DNA of 64,000 nucleotides from Mycolicibacterium novocastrense (GTDB taxonomy: Bacteria; Actinomycetota; Actinomycetes; Mycobacteriales; Mycobacteriaceae), in contig NZ_BCTA01000036.1 of NCBI RefSeq assembly GCF_001570485.1, positions 652,340 to 716,339 of the forward strand. The letters run 5' to 3'. The notes under the pieces are model-generated. The model ran no database searches and had not been told where the DNA came from. It saw only the letters and a program-made list of their open reading frames with translations. The position numbers were made by a program, and so were the translations under genes. Below, one piece after another: positions 11,594 to 20,823 of the stretch. Position 1 is the first letter of the stretch. Each line of letters opens with the position of its first letter.

Positions 11594-12289
11594 CAGGATA
11601 GCGGCATCGGCGTATTGGACAAAGCCGTGGGGGTGCTGCACGCGGTCGCCGATTCGCCCTGCGGGCTGGCCGAACTGTGCGAGCGCACGGGCTTGCCGCG
11701 CGCCACGGCGCACCGGCTTGCCGCGGGCCTGGAAACCCACCGCCTGCTGGCGCGCAACGGCGATGGCCGTTGGCGGCTCGGTCCCGGCCTGACCGAGTTG
11801 GCCGGACAGGTCAACGATCCGCTCGTGGCCGCGGGCGCGGTCGTCCTGCCCCGGTTGCGGGAGATCACCGGCGAGAGCGTGCAGCTCTACCGCCGCGAAG
11901 GCACCTCACGGATCTGCGTGGCGGCGCTGGAACCTCCTGCCGGGCTGCGGGATACCGTGCCGGTCGGCAGCACGCTGCCGATGACGGCGGGCTCCGGCGC
12001 CAAGGTTCTGCTGGCGTACGCCGACGCGGCCACCCAGCAGGCCGTACTCCCGAACGCGAAGTTCACCGATCGCGCGCTGGCCGAGGTGCGCAAGCGTGGA
12101 TGGGCGCAGAGCGCCGCCGAACGCGAGCCGGGTGTGGCGAGTGTCTCGGCTCCGGTGCGTGACGGACGCGGCGTGGTCATCGCCGCGGTATCGGTGTCCG
12201 GGCCGATCGACCGGATGGGCCGGCGGCCGGGGGCGCGGTGGGCCGCCGATCTGTTGGCCGCTGCCGACGCCCTGGCGCGACGCCTGTGA
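11588..12289 (+). CDS. IclR-family regulator (Rv2989-like), probable leuCD regulator
   Basis: A 233-residue IclR-type regulator: an N-terminal winged helix-turn-helix ([40 protein letters not shown]; about residues 8-50) and a C-terminal GAF-like effector domain (from about residue 75, with [20 protein letters not shown]). Orthologues sit divergent to leuCD in mycobacteria and related actinobacteria, where an IclR-type protein (LtbR in Corynebacterium) represses leucine and tryptophan genes. The same role is inferred here. No Shine-Dalgarno precedes the GTG, in line with a leaderless transcript. Confidence 0.88.
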   Translation: MRQDSGIGVLDKAVGVLHAVADSPCGLAELCERTGLPRATAHRLAAGLETHRLLARNGDGRWRLGPGLTELAGQVNDPLVAAGAVVLPRLREITGESVQLYRREGTSRICVAALEPPAGLRDTVPVGSTLPMTAGSGAKVLLAYADAATQQAVLPNAKFTDRALAEVRKRGWAQSAAEREPGVASVSAPVRDGRGVVIAAVSVSGPIDRMGRRPGARWAADLLAAADALARRL

Positions 12290-12322
12290 GAGTGACGCAA
12301 TTCGCAGAGAACGCGAAATCTG

Positions 12323-12395
12323 TACCCCCGATGGGATTCGAACCCACGCTACCGCCGTGAGAGGGCGGCGTCCTAGGCCGCTAGACGACGGGGGC
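12323..12395 (-). tRNA. tRNA-Glu (CTC)
   Basis: 73-nt cloverleaf: acceptor GCCCCCG/CGGGGGT with discriminator A, D-arm region GTCTAGCGGCCTAGGAC, anticodon stem CCGCC/GGCGG around loop CTCTCAC (anticodon CTC), and T-arm GTGGGTTCGAATCCCAT. CCA is not encoded. It lies next to tRNA-Gln and gltX, its charging enzyme. Confidence 0.96.
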
Positions 12396-12460
12396 TAGAA
12401 CTGGTTTCCGGATGGCCAGCATATCTCAGCGAGATTTGTCGGCCTAATCACGGTCATTGG

Positions 12461-12532
12461 CTGGGGTACCAGGACTCGAACCTAGAACGGCTGAACCAGA
12501 ATCAGCTGTGTTGCCAATTACACCATACCCCA
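12461..12532 (-). tRNA. tRNA-Gln (CTG)
   Basis: 72-nt cloverleaf: acceptor TGGGGTA/TACCCCA with discriminator G, anticodon stem GCTGA/TCAGC around TTCTGGT (anticodon CTG), T-arm TAGGTTCGAGTCCTG. CCA is not encoded. Mycobacteria lack GlnRS, so this tRNA is first charged with Glu by GltX and then amidated by GatCAB; all of these genes are in this window. Confidence 0.96.
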
Positions 12533-12650
12533 TTGGCTGTCCGTAACCGCAGGTCACGGGCCTATTTGGCCCCCCTTGCGCGGCCGGTGGAAGCCTTCGC
12601 GCGCGGTATCGGACCGACGTGCAGACTACCAAAGATTTTCAACGCGCTTT

Positions 12651-14126
12651 TCACGCCTCGGCTTCCGCAGCGGCGTGCTCGCGGCCGGCCCGCAGTCGGG
12701 CCAGGCTGCGTTCGCGCCCCAGCAGGTCGAGCGATTCGAACAGCGGCGGGCTGACCGATGAGCCCGTCGCGGCGACGCGGATCGGGCCGAACGCCTTACG
12801 CGGCTTGAGCCCGAGGCCGTCGAGCAACGCCTCCTTCAGCGCCGCCTCGATCACCGGGGTGCTCCAGTCGCCGACGTTCTCCAGGGCGCCCAGCGCGGCG
12901 TCGAGCACCGCCACCGCCTCGGCCTTCAACTCCTTGGCCGCCGACTTCTCGTCGAGCGTGAACTCCACGTCGTTGAGGAACCGCAACAGGTCCCACGCAT
13001 CGCCGAGCACCACGATGCGGGTCTGCACGAGCGCGGCGGCTTCGGCGAAGCGGTCATCGTCGAGGCCGGTGTCGTGACCGTGCTCGGTGAAGTAGGCCCT
13101 CAGACGGGCGGTGAACTCCTGTTCGCTCAGCATCCGGATGTGTTCTGCGTTCAGCGCGTCGGCCTTCTTCTGGTCGAACCGGGCCGGATTCGAGTTGACG
13201 TCGGCGACGTCGAAGGCCGCCACCATCTCGTCGAGGCTGAAAACGTCGCGGTCCTCGGCGATTCCCCACCCCAGCAGGGCCAGATAGTTCAGCAGGCCTT
13301 CCGGGATGAAGCCCCGTTCGCGATGTAGGAACAGGTTGGACTGCGGATCGCGCTTGGACAGCTTCTTGTTGCCGTCTCCCAGAACGCTTGGCAGGTGCGC
13401 GAACTCGGGGATCCGGTCCGCTACGCCGATCCGCATCAGAGCCTCATACAGCGCGATCTGGCGGGGCGTCGATGACAGCAGGTCCTCACCGCGCAGCACG
13501 TGGCTGATCTTCATCAGCGCGTCGTCGACCGGATTCACCAAGGTGTACAACGGCTCCCCGTTACCGCGGGTCAGCGCGAAATCGGGTACCGATCCGGCCG
13601 GGAACGTCGTTTCCCCGCGCACGAGATCGCGCCAGCCGATGTCCTGGTCGGGCATTTTCAACCGCACCACGGCGCGCCTGCCTTGGGCGCGCAACTCCGT
13701 CCGCTGCTGTTCGGTCAGGTCGCGGTCGAAGTTGTCGTAGCCCAATTTGGGATTCCGCCCCGCGGCCAGATGACGCGCTTCGACTTCCTCAGGTGTGGAG
13801 AACGACTCGTATGCGTCGCCGGCTTCGAGAAGCCGGGCGATCACATCGCGGTAGAGATCGAGTCGCTCCGATTGCCGGTATGGCCCGTAGGGACCACCGA
13901 CTTCGGGGCCCTCGTCCCAGTCGAGTCCGAGCCATCGCAGCGCATCGAGTATCGCGCGGTAGCTCTCCTCGGAATCGCGCGCCGAGTCGGTGTCCTCGAT
14001 GCGGAACACGAAGGCGCCGCCGGTATGGCGGGCGTACGCCCAGTTGAACAGCGCGGTGCGGATCAGGCCGACGTGCGGCGTACCCGTGGGTGACGGACAG
14101 AACCGCACCCGGACATCACTTGTCAT
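12651..14126 (-). CDS. gltX: Glutamyl-tRNA synthetase (non-discriminating)
   Basis: Class I aminoacyl-tRNA synthetase charging tRNA-Glu and, in organisms without GlnRS, tRNA-Gln. The HIGH-type motif is PTGTPHVGL with H18-L21, the KMSKS-type motif is KLSKR at 255-259, and [10 protein letters not shown] (41-50) is the glutamate-site signature. 491 residues. ATG 14126 is chosen since the family starts at [15 protein letters not shown], and it overlaps the FAH stop by 1 nt (TGATG); the 90-codon extension upstream is another frame of that gene. Two tRNA genes lie downstream on the same strand. Confidence 0.96.
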   Translation of the reverse strand: MTSDVRVRFCPSPTGTPHVGLIRTALFNWAYARHTGGAFVFRIEDTDSARDSEESYRAILDALRWLGLDWDEGPEVGGPYGPYRQSERLDLYRDVIARLLEAGDAYESFSTPEEVEARHLAAGRNPKLGYDNFDRDLTEQQRTELRAQGRRAVVRLKMPDQDIGWRDLVRGETTFPAGSVPDFALTRGNGEPLYTLVNPVDDALMKISHVLRGEDLLSSTPRQIALYEALMRIGVADRIPEFAHLPSVLGDGNKKLSKRDPQSNLFLHRERGFIPEGLLNYLALLGWGIAEDRDVFSLDEMVAAFDVADVNSNPARFDQKKADALNAEHIRMLSEQEFTARLRAYFTEHGHDTGLDDDRFAEAAALVQTRIVVLGDAWDLLRFLNDVEFTLDEKSAAKELKAEAVAVLDAALGALENVGDWSTPVIEAALKEALLDGLGLKPRKAFGPIRVAATGSSVSPPLFESLDLLGRERSLARLRAGREHAAAEAEA

Positions 14127-14935
14127 CACTTCCCTTTGCGCACAACCGGATTCGTCAACGTTCCGATGCCTTCGACGGTGATGCTCACGGTGTCGGAGTC
14201 CTCGATCGGGCCGACACCCTCCGGCGTCCCGGTCAGAATCAAATCGCCCGGCAACAATGTCATCACCCGGGATATCCATTCCACGATCGCACCGACGTCG
14301 TGGATCATCAGCGACGTCCTGCTGTTCTGCTTGACGACACCGTTGACTTCGGTGCGGATCTGCAGGTCCGAGGGATCGACGTCGGTGACGATCCACGGCC
14401 CGACCGGGCAGAACGTGTCATGCCCCTTCGCGCGGGTCCATTGGCCGTCCTTCTGCTGCTGATCGCGTGCCGAGACATCGTTGGCGATGGTGTAACCCAG
14501 GATGTTCTCCGCCGCGCGGGCGGCCGATACGTCCTTGCACGGCCTGCCGATGACCGCGGCGAGCTCGCCCTCGAAATGCACGGGATCCGCGTCGGCGGGC
14601 AGCTGGATCGGCACGTTCGGACCGATGATCGCGGTGTTGGGTTTCATGAAGATGATCGGGTCGTCGAAAGTGGCAGGCGCCGAACCGTCGCCGGCGCGTG
14701 CGGCCATTTCGGCGATGTGGGCGGCGTAGTTCTTACCCACGCACACCACCTTGGTCGCGAGGATCGGGGCGAGCAGGCGCACATCGGCCAGCGGCCACTG
14801 CCGACCCGTGAACTGGGGATTGCCGAACGGGTGCTCGGCGATTTCCCGCGCGATCGCCTGAGCGGGGTCGTCGGGTGGACCCTCGACGCTGACGAAGGCG
14901 ACACCGTCGGGGCTGGCGATTCGGCCAAGGCGCAT
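14126..14935 (-). CDS. Fumarylacetoacetate hydrolase-family protein (Rv2993c-like)
   Basis: A 269-residue FAH-fold hydrolase/isomerase. The central segments [28 protein letters not shown] (metal-binding glutamates), [10 protein letters not shown] and TGTPEGVGP are the classic motifs of 2-hydroxyhepta-2,4-diene-1,7-dioate isomerase / acylpyruvase-like enzymes; the substrate cannot be told from sequence. ATG 14935 gives the family start [11 protein letters not shown]. It is translationally coupled to gltX, an arrangement conserved in mycobacteria. Confidence 0.88.
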   Translation of the reverse strand: MRLGRIASPDGVAFVSVEGPPDDPAQAIAREIAEHPFGNPQFTGRQWPLADVRLLAPILATKVVCVGKNYAAHIAEMAARAGDGSAPATFDDPIIFMKPNTAIIGPNVPIQLPADADPVHFEGELAAVIGRPCKDVSAARAAENILGYTIANDVSARDQQQKDGQWTRAKGHDTFCPVGPWIVTDVDPSDLQIRTEVNGVVKQNSRTSLMIHDVGAIVEWISRVMTLLPGDLILTGTPEGVGPIEDSDTVSITVEGIGTLTNPVVRKGK

Positions 14936-15051
14936 GGCGTTCAGCCTAGTAGCCGGCCTGGTAGCGGCCGCCGACCGCTCCCACGACAGCCTTGTCTCGG
15001 CATATGAGAACACGATTCAGCATGGTGAGATCGCTGTGCCACGATGGTCCG

Positions 15052-16257
15052 ATGTCCGCCGAGCCGCTCACCACCGCCCGTCGATGGTCGTTGCTGTGTA
15101 TCGCGCTGGCGGCGACGACGAGCGCCAACGTGTTCACCAATGGTGCGGCCTTCCTCATTCCGACGCTGCACAGCGAAAGGGGCCTGGACCTCGCGGCGGC
15201 CGGTCTGCTCTCTGCGATGCCGGGCTTCGGGCTGGTGACCACGTTGATCGCGTGGGGTTATGTCGTCGACCGCTACGGCGAGCGTATTGTGCTGACGGTC
15301 GGCTCGGTGCTGATATCCGCGGCCGCCTTCGCCGCTGCCTTCTCCGAATCCCTGGTCGGCGCGGGCGCTTTCCTGTTCCTCGGCGGTATGGCGGCTGCGA
15401 GCAGCAACTCGGCCAGCGGCCGGTTGGTGGTCGGCTGGTTCCCGGTCGAACAACGCGGCCTGGCCATGGGGATCCGGCAGACGGCCACCCCGTTGGGCGT
15501 CGGGTTGGGAGCACTGGTGATTCCGCGGCTGGCCGAAAGCCATGGTGTGACCGGTGCGTTGCTGTTTCCAGCGGGGGTGTGCGCGGTGTCGGCGCTGGTG
15601 TGCCTGGTCGCGGTGATCGATCCGCCACGGCCGCCGCGTTCCGAGGCGCCGATCGAACATCTCACGAACCCCTATCGAGGCTCTTCGGTGCTGTGGCGTA
15701 TTCACGCCGTCTCGGTGTTGCTCGTCGTGCCCCAGGCGGTGGTGTGGACATTCACGCTCGTGTGGTTGATGTCCGAGCACGGCTGGTCGGCCGGCTCGGC
15801 CGGCCTACTCGTCATGGTGGCCCAATTGCTCGGTGCCGGAGGACGTATCGCGGCGGGGCATTGGTCCGACCGGTTGGGTCAACGGCTTCGCCCGATCCGT
15901 GCGATTGCCGCCGCCGCGGCGCTCAGCATGGCGGCACTCGCGTTGTCGGACTGGTTGAAGTCCCCCGTCGCGGTGGCGGCGATGGTGGTCGCCTCGGTGA
16001 TCACGGTGTCCGACAACGGTTTGGCGTTCACCGCCATCGCCGAGATTGCCGGGCCGTTCTGGAGCGGTCGTGCCCTGGGCACCCAGAACACCAGCCAGCA
16101 TCTCGCATCGGCCGTCGCGGCCCCCACGTTCGGTGCGTTGATCGGGGTTGCCGGTTATCCGGCGGCGTTCGCCATCTGCGCGTTGTTCCCGCTGGCGGCG
16201 ATCCCGCTCGTGCCCCCTGACCCCTCGGGTTCGCCGGAGCCTGCGCGGGGGCTGTGA
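15052..16257 (+). CDS. Major facilitator superfamily transporter (Rv2994-like)
   Basis: About 400 residues with roughly twelve hydrophobic helices, the MFS loop motif between TM2 and TM3 (GYVVDRYGERIVL) and a GMGIRQTATP-type segment (AMGIRQTATPLG) after TM4. Substrate unknown. The ATG at 15052 (MSAEPLTTARRWSL) is preferred to upstream in-frame ATGs at 14992 and 15022 because the extra residues are Arg-rich and unlike a transporter N-terminus. Divergent from the FAH gene (116-bp gap) and convergent with leuB. A fosmidomycin-resistance-like or cyanate-type permease is possible. Confidence 0.85.
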   Translation: MSAEPLTTARRWSLLCIALAATTSANVFTNGAAFLIPTLHSERGLDLAAAGLLSAMPGFGLVTTLIAWGYVVDRYGERIVLTVGSVLISAAAFAAAFSESLVGAGAFLFLGGMAAASSNSASGRLVVGWFPVEQRGLAMGIRQTATPLGVGLGALVIPRLAESHGVTGALLFPAGVCAVSALVCLVAVIDPPRPPRSEAPIEHLTNPYRGSSVLWRIHAVSVLLVVPQAVVWTFTLVWLMSEHGWSAGSAGLLVMVAQLLGAGGRIAAGHWSDRLGQRLRPIRAIAAAAALSMAALALSDWLKSPVAVAAMVVASVITVSDNGLAFTAIAEIAGPFWSGRALGTQNTSQHLASAVAAPTFGALIGVAGYPAAFAICALFPLAAIPLVPPDPSGSPEPARGL

Positions 16258-16347
16258 TTCGGTGGCCGAGTTCGGGGCGGGGGCTGTTCACGCCGGCGTC
16301 CTCAGTCTCCCCCTCCCCGGGACCACTTCTGCCATTGCCCGCCTACG

Positions 16348-16380
16348 AGCGAATAATTCGCTGGCAGCGAATTATTCGCT
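16348..16380. repeat. Double palindrome (2 x 15 bp)
   Basis: AGCGAATAATTCGCT (16348-16362), spacer GGC, then AGCGAATTATTCGCT (16366-16380). Each 15-mer is itself a perfect 7-1-7 palindrome, and the two are also exact reverse complements of each other. The RNA could form two small hairpins or one 15-bp hairpin. Confidence 0.9.
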
Positions 16381-16419
16381 GAGAGCTGGGCAGTACGGGG
16401 ACGTAGTCGCCGGGGGTAG

Positions 16420-16522
16420 TGAGCGTCCGGAGTGCCCGGGCACCCGAGGTTCTGGGCGGCCAAAGCACCTGAGTGTCCGGAGTGCCCGGGCACCCGAGAG
16501 GTTCTGAGGCCGCCGTGGCACC
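16420..16522. repeat. Tandem direct repeat, about 50 bp x 2
   Basis: Copy 1 begins TGAGCGTCCGGAGTGCCCGG at 16420 and copy 2 TGAGTGTCCGGAGTGCCCGG at 16470; both continue through GGCACCCGAG and a GTTCTG block to GCACC. A third unit fragment starts TGAGCGCCCAG at 16522. Each copy contains the 12-bp palindrome GTGCCCGGGCAC. Confidence 0.85.
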
Positions 16523-16590
16523 TGAGCGCCCAGGGGTATATGGAGCGGTGTGCCCGCCGAAATCGATAACGTCCTGTTTATAGGCCTTGC

Positions 16591-17601
16591 CTATAGATAG
16601 CCCGCGATCCGGTCGCCGACAGCGGTGGTGGACAGCTTCTGGTCACCGCGCGTGGCCAGATGCTGCTCGACGGCTTTGTCGACGCGCGCGGCCGCATCCG
16701 TCTCGCCGACATGGGCCAGCAGCAGTGCGACCGACATGATCGCCGCAGTCGGGTCGGCGATCCCCCGGCCCGCGATGTCGGGCGCGCTGCCGTGCACGGG
16801 TTCGAACATCGACGGATTGGTGCGCGTGGCATCGATATTGCCGCTGGCCGCCAGCCCGATACCCCCGCACACCGCGGCCGCGAGGTCGGTGACGATATCG
16901 CCGAACAGGTTGTCGGTGACGATCACATCGAAACGGCCCGGGTCGGTGACGAGGTGGATGGTCGCGGCGTCGACGTGCTGGTAGGCGACCTCGACGTCTC
17001 CGAAGTCGGCGGCGACCTCCTGAACGGTGCGCCACCACAACGCGCCTGCGAAGGTCAGGACGTTGTTCTTGTGCACCAGCGTCAGATGTTTGCGACGTTT
17101 CTGGGCGCGGACGAACGCGTCCTCTACGACACGGCGCACACCGAAAGCGGTGTTGACGCTGACCTCGGTGGCGACCTCGTGCGGTGTCCCGACACGGATC
17201 GCGCCGCCGGTACCGGTGTAGGGACCCTCGGTGCCTTCCCGCACGACGACGAAGTCGATGTCGGGGTTGCCCGCCAGCGGGCTGTTCACGCCGGGATAGA
17301 GACGGCCGGGCCGCAGGTTGACGTGGTGGTCGAGTTCGAACCGGATGCGCAGCAGCAGACCGCGTTCGAGCACGCCGCTGGGTACCGACGGGTCACCGAT
17401 CGCGCCCAGCAGGATCGCGTCATGCCCGCGGAGCTCGTCGAGCACGGAGTCGGGCAGCACCTCCCCGGAGGCGTGGTACCGGCGGGCGCCGAGGTCGTAG
17501 GGCGTCTTGTGCACGCCGGGAAGCACCGCGTCGAGAACCTTGACGGCCTCCCCGACGACCTCCGGGCCGATCCCATCGCCCGCGATGATCGCCAGCTTCA
17601 T
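16591..17601 (-). CDS. leuB: 3-isopropylmalate dehydrogenase
   Basis: NAD-dependent oxidative decarboxylation of 3-isopropylmalate in leucine synthesis. 336 residues starting [15 protein letters not shown], exactly the length of Rv2995c. It contains the [17 protein letters not shown] substrate arm, [12 protein letters not shown], the catalytic lysine in TLVHKNNVL and the [10 protein letters not shown] metal site. A GTG at 17613 would overlap the serA stop, but the ATG at 17601 matches the family. It follows serA directly, so serA-leuB are likely co-transcribed, away from leuCD. Confidence 0.95.
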   Translation of the reverse strand: MKLAIIAGDGIGPEVVGEAVKVLDAVLPGVHKTPYDLGARRYHASGEVLPDSVLDELRGHDAILLGAIGDPSVPSGVLERGLLLRIRFELDHHVNLRPGRLYPGVNSPLAGNPDIDFVVVREGTEGPYTGTGGAIRVGTPHEVATEVSVNTAFGVRRVVEDAFVRAQKRRKHLTLVHKNNVLTFAGALWWRTVQEVAADFGDVEVAYQHVDAATIHLVTDPGRFDVIVTDNLFGDIVTDLAAAVCGGIGLAASGNIDATRTNPSMFEPVHGSAPDIAGRGIADPTAAIMSVALLLAHVGETDAAARVDKAVEQHLATRGDQKLSTTAVGDRIAGYL

Positions 17602-17609
17602 GGCCGAAC

Positions 17610-19196
17610 TCACGACAGATCAACCACTTCCAGCATCTTCGCCCCGACTTCTTCGGCGATGGTGGACCGGACATCGGCGGGAACGTCGCGGTCGATACGC
17701 AGCAGGATGGTCGCGCCGGGACCTTCGGCGTCCTCGCTCAACTGGGCGGCGTGGATATTGATGCCCGCCGACCCGAGGACGGTGCCGATCTTGCCGAGCG
17801 TGCCCGGCTGGTCGACGTAGTTGACGATCAGGTAGATGCCCTCTGCACGCAGGTCGAAATTGCGCCCGTTGATCTGGACGATCTTTTCCACCAGGTCGGT
17901 GCCGGTCAGCGTGCCCGCGACATTTGCGGTGGAACCGTCGGCGTAGACGGCCCGCACGTCCACCACGCTGCGGTGGTTGGGACTCTCGCTCGCGGTGCTG
18001 ATCTCGGCCTGCACGCCGCGCTCGGCGGCCAGCGCGGGCGCGTTGACGAATGTGACGGGATCTTCGATGATCGCCGAGAACAGTCCGCGCAACGCCGAAA
18101 GCCGAAGCACCTCAACGTCTTCGGCGGCGAGCTCACCCTTGACCTGTATCGCCAGCGACACCGGCAGCTCGTCGCACAACGCTCCGACCAGCAGGCCGAG
18201 CTTGCGGACGAGATCGAGCCACGGTGCGACTTCCTCACCGACCACTCCCCCGCCGACGTTGACCGCGTCGGGAACGAACTCCCCGGCCAGCGCGAGCTTC
18301 ACGCTGGCCGCGACATCGGTGCCCGCCCGGTCCTGCGCCTCGGCGGTGGACGCGCCGAGATGCGGGGTCACCACGACCTGCGGCAGCTCGAACAGGGGGC
18401 TCTCGGTCGTGGGCTCGGTGGCGAACACGTCGATGCCGGCCGCGCGCACATGACCGGAGCGCACCGCTTCGGCCAGTGCGTCCTCGTCGATCAGGCCGCC
18501 GCGCGCGGCGTTGACGATGATCACGCCGGGCTTGGTCTTGGCCAGCGCCTCCTTGCCGATCAGTCCCGCGGTCTCCGGCGTCTTCGGCAGGTGCACCGAG
18601 ATGAAGTCCGCGCGCTCCAACAACTCGTCGAGGCTCAGCAGCTCGATGCCGAGCTGTGCAGCGCGGGCCGCCGACACGTACGGGTCGTACGCGACGACAT
18701 GGGTGCCGAACGCGGCCAGCCGCTGAGCCACCAACTGACCGATGCGGCCCAGACCGACCACGCCGACGGTCTTGCCGTAGATCTCGGTGCCCGAGAACGA
18801 CGAGCGCTTCCAGGTGTGCGCGCGCAGCGACGCATCGGCGGCCGGGATCTCGCGCGCCGCGGACAGCAGCAGGGCCAGGGCGTGCTCGGCCGCGCTGTGA
18901 ATATTCGAGGTCGGCGCGTTGACGACCAGCACACCGCGGGCGGTGGCGGCGTCCACGTCGACGTTGTCGAGCCCCACTCCGGCACGGGCGACGATCTTGA
19001 GCTTGGGCGCGGCGGCGAGTACCTCGGCGTCGACGGTCGTCGCGGAGCGCACCAGCAGCGCGTCAGCTTCGGCGACCGCCGCCAGCAGCTTGGGCCGGTC
19101 GGGACCGTCGACCCAGCGGACCTCCACCTGGTCACCGAGGGCGGCGACCGTCGATTCGGCCAATTTGTCGGCGATCAATACAACGGGCAGACTCAC
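17610..19196 (-). CDS. serA: D-3-phosphoglycerate dehydrogenase (long form)
   Basis: First step of serine biosynthesis, 3-phosphoglycerate to 3-phosphohydroxypyruvate. 528 residues, the mycobacterial long form (Rv2996c). It has a split substrate/nucleotide domain with [20 protein letters not shown] (NAD site) and a catalytic His in TPHLGAST, then an allosteric-substrate-binding insert (about 315-450) and a C-terminal ACT domain ([20 protein letters not shown]) for serine feedback. GTG start at 19196. Divergent from the FAD-oxidoreductase gene by 78 bp; leuB follows. Confidence 0.96.
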   Translation of the reverse strand: MSLPVVLIADKLAESTVAALGDQVEVRWVDGPDRPKLLAAVAEADALLVRSATTVDAEVLAAAPKLKIVARAGVGLDNVDVDAATARGVLVVNAPTSNIHSAAEHALALLLSAAREIPAADASLRAHTWKRSSFSGTEIYGKTVGVVGLGRIGQLVAQRLAAFGTHVVAYDPYVSAARAAQLGIELLSLDELLERADFISVHLPKTPETAGLIGKEALAKTKPGVIIVNAARGGLIDEDALAEAVRSGHVRAAGIDVFATEPTTESPLFELPQVVVTPHLGASTAEAQDRAGTDVAASVKLALAGEFVPDAVNVGGGVVGEEVAPWLDLVRKLGLLVGALCDELPVSLAIQVKGELAAEDVEVLRLSALRGLFSAIIEDPVTFVNAPALAAERGVQAEISTASESPNHRSVVDVRAVYADGSTANVAGTLTGTDLVEKIVQINGRNFDLRAEGIYLIVNYVDQPGTLGKIGTVLGSAGINIHAAQLSEDAEGPGATILLRIDRDVPADVRSTIAEEVGAKMLEVVDLS

Positions 19197-19226
19197 GCGG
19201 TCAGCCTAATGGGCTTGAATGTTCGG

Positions 19227-19274
19227 GTGGTGGGTGGGAGAACCGCAAGCGTGGTGAGTGGGAGAACCGCAAGC
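19227..19274 (+). repeat. 24-bp tandem duplication of a translation-initiation region
   Basis: Two adjacent 24-bp units (19227-19250 and 19251-19274) differ at one base. Each starts GTGGTG, contains GTGGGAGAA and ends AACCGCAAGC immediately before a GTG. The purine-rich GGGAG plus GTG unit is therefore present twice in frame, giving alternative starts at 19251 and 19275. Confidence 0.85.
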
Positions 19275-20705
19275 GTGGATGTCACCGTCGTCGGCAGTGG
19301 ACCCAACGGTTTGGCGGCGGCCGTCATCTGCGCCAGGGCCGGGTTGTCGGTGCAGGTGCTCGAGGCGCAGCCGACCCTCGGAGGCGGCGCGCGCACACTT
19401 GCCGACCCGGAGTTTCCCGGCGTTTCCCACGACATCTGTTCGGCCGTGCACCCGCTCGCGCTGGCGTCGCCGTTCCTGGCCGACTTCGACCTGCCCGCCC
19501 GTGGCGTGGACTTGCAGGTGCCCGAGGTCTCATACGCCAATCCACTTCCCGGAGCACCCGCCGCGATCGGCTACCACGACCTCGACCGGACGGTCGCGGA
19601 GCTCGAGCACGGGCACTCGTGGCGCAGGTTCTTCGGGCCCATGGTCGAACGCGACGGCGCCGTTCTCGACCTGCTGCTCGGCGACAAACGCTCGGTGCCG
19701 AACAACCCGATCGCCGCTGTCCAGGTGGCCAGCCGGCTGCTCGAACAGGGCACACCCGCGTGGAGTGCGCTCAAGGGTGTCGATGCGCGCGCATTGTTCA
19801 GCGGCGTTGCCGCACATGTGATCTCGCCTATGCCGTCGTTGGTGTCGGCGGGTGGCGGCCTCATGTTGGCCACGCTCGCGCACACCGTCGGCTGGCCCAT
19901 CCCCGTCGGGGGTAGTCAGGCCATCGTCGATGCGCTGATCTCCGATCTGCGCGCTCACGGCGGCGTGATCACGGCCGGTCACGAGGTCACCGAACCACCC
20001 GAGGGTGTTGCACTTTTCGACACGGCACCCACCGCACTGGCTCGCATCTACGGCGACAAGCTGCCCCGCCGTTACGCAAAAGCGTTGCAGCGGTATCGAT
20101 TCGGCCCCGGCGTCGCCAAGGTCGACTTCGTGCTCTCCGAGGATGTGCCGTTCACCGACGAGCGTCTACGGCGGGCCCCCACGCTGCACATGGGCGGCAC
20201 CCGTGAACAGATGGCCCACGCCGAACGCGAGATCGTCGCAGGGCGGCACCCGGAGTGGCCGATGGTGCTCGCCGCGCAGCCGCACCTGGAGGATCCGAGT
20301 CGCGTCGACGCCGCGGGCCGTCGACCGCTGTGGACCTACGCGCACGTCCCGAACGGGTCGACCGTCGACCAGGCCGGGCGGGTCACCGACATCTTCGAGC
20401 GCTTCGCGCCGGGCTTCCGCGACATCGTGGTGGCCGTCCGATCCGTTCCCGCCGCGCGCCTGGCAGAACACAACGCCAACCTGGTCGGCGGCGACATCGG
20501 CGTTGGCGGCAACACCCTCATGCATGCGCTGACGGGGCCGACTCCTCGCTTCAATCCATGGACCACACCCATCCCCAAGGCGTATCTGTGCTCGTCGGCC
20601 ACGCCACCCGGCGGCGGAGTGCACGGCATGGCCGGTTATTTCGCCGCACGCACCGTGTTGCGACGCGAGTTCGGCATCAAGACGATGCCCGCATTGTCTC
20701 CCTGA
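19275..20705 (+). CDS. FAD-dependent oxidoreductase, phytoene-dehydrogenase-like (Rv2997-like)
   Basis: A 476-residue amine-oxidase/CrtI-superfamily protein: N-terminal Rossmann motif VTVVGSGPNGLAAAVICARAG, the following GGGARTL segment, and a C-terminal FAD-closing region GGGVHGMAGYFAART. The family contains phytoene desaturases, but this member is present in non-pigmented M. tuberculosis (Rv2997), so a separate role is likely and its substrate is unknown. GTG 19275 fits the first beta strand; alternative in-frame starts lie within the duplicated leader (19209, 19251). It lies directly upstream of the crt operon on the same strand (118-bp gap) but carries no overlap with it. Confidence 0.82.
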   Translation: MDVTVVGSGPNGLAAAVICARAGLSVQVLEAQPTLGGGARTLADPEFPGVSHDICSAVHPLALASPFLADFDLPARGVDLQVPEVSYANPLPGAPAAIGYHDLDRTVAELEHGHSWRRFFGPMVERDGAVLDLLLGDKRSVPNNPIAAVQVASRLLEQGTPAWSALKGVDARALFSGVAAHVISPMPSLVSAGGGLMLATLAHTVGWPIPVGGSQAIVDALISDLRAHGGVITAGHEVTEPPEGVALFDTAPTALARIYGDKLPRRYAKALQRYRFGPGVAKVDFVLSEDVPFTDERLRRAPTLHMGGTREQMAHAEREIVAGRHPEWPMVLAAQPHLEDPSRVDAAGRRPLWTYAHVPNGSTVDQAGRVTDIFERFAPGFRDIVVAVRSVPAARLAEHNANLVGGDIGVGGNTLMHALTGPTPRFNPWTTPIPKAYLCSSATPPGGGVHGMAGYFAARTVLRREFGIKTMPALSP

Positions 20706-20724
20706 GCCGAAGGCGGCTTACGTA

Positions 20725-20793
20725 TCGATGCAAATTCGATGCATAGGTGCGGTGAGAAGGGGTACCCCGATTGAGTTCGGCCGATTCGGGTAC
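20725..20793 (+). promoter_or_regulatory. crt operon promoter with 11-bp direct repeats
   Basis: TCGATGCA occurs twice exactly 11 bp apart (20725-20732, 20736-20743), the repeat spacing used by CarH/LitR-type MerR regulators. GGGTAC (20788-20793) resembles a SigF -10, though no convincing -35 lies 15-17 bp before it. Two near copies in the opposite orientation (TGCATCGC 20795, CGCATCGA 20800) follow. The same repeat type precedes idi and lies in the litR/30214 gap. Confidence 0.6.
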
Positions 20794-20823
20794 TTGCATC
20801 GCATCGAGTGAAGGGGACGCTGC

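Larger units (their letters stand above)
16258..16590. other. 333-bp intergenic region between MFS gene and leuB
   Basis: The only stretch over 300 bp with no gene. It holds an AT-rich double palindrome (16348-16380) and two tandem copies of a roughly 50-bp GC-rich repeat (16420-16522), listed separately. No credible ORF, tRNA or U-tract terminator was seen. It separates convergent genes, so a transcription-termination or recombination-scar role fits best. Confidence 0.7.

Noticed and set aside
17751..19274. Plus-strand open frame fused upstream of the FAD oxidoreductase
   Set aside because: The first 508 codons are antisense to serA and show no domain; the real gene begins near 19275 at the Rossmann motif.
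19275..20705. Assigning the first oxidoreductase as a carotenoid desaturase of the crt operon
   Set aside because: It is not overlapped with crtE, has its own start region, and its homologue exists in non-pigmented M. tuberculosis.
20758..20767. GGGGTACCCC palindrome as a second SigF -10 or operator before crtE
   Set aside because: No -35-like element at the right distance and no second copy near idi or litR; the GGGTAC at 20788 fits better.
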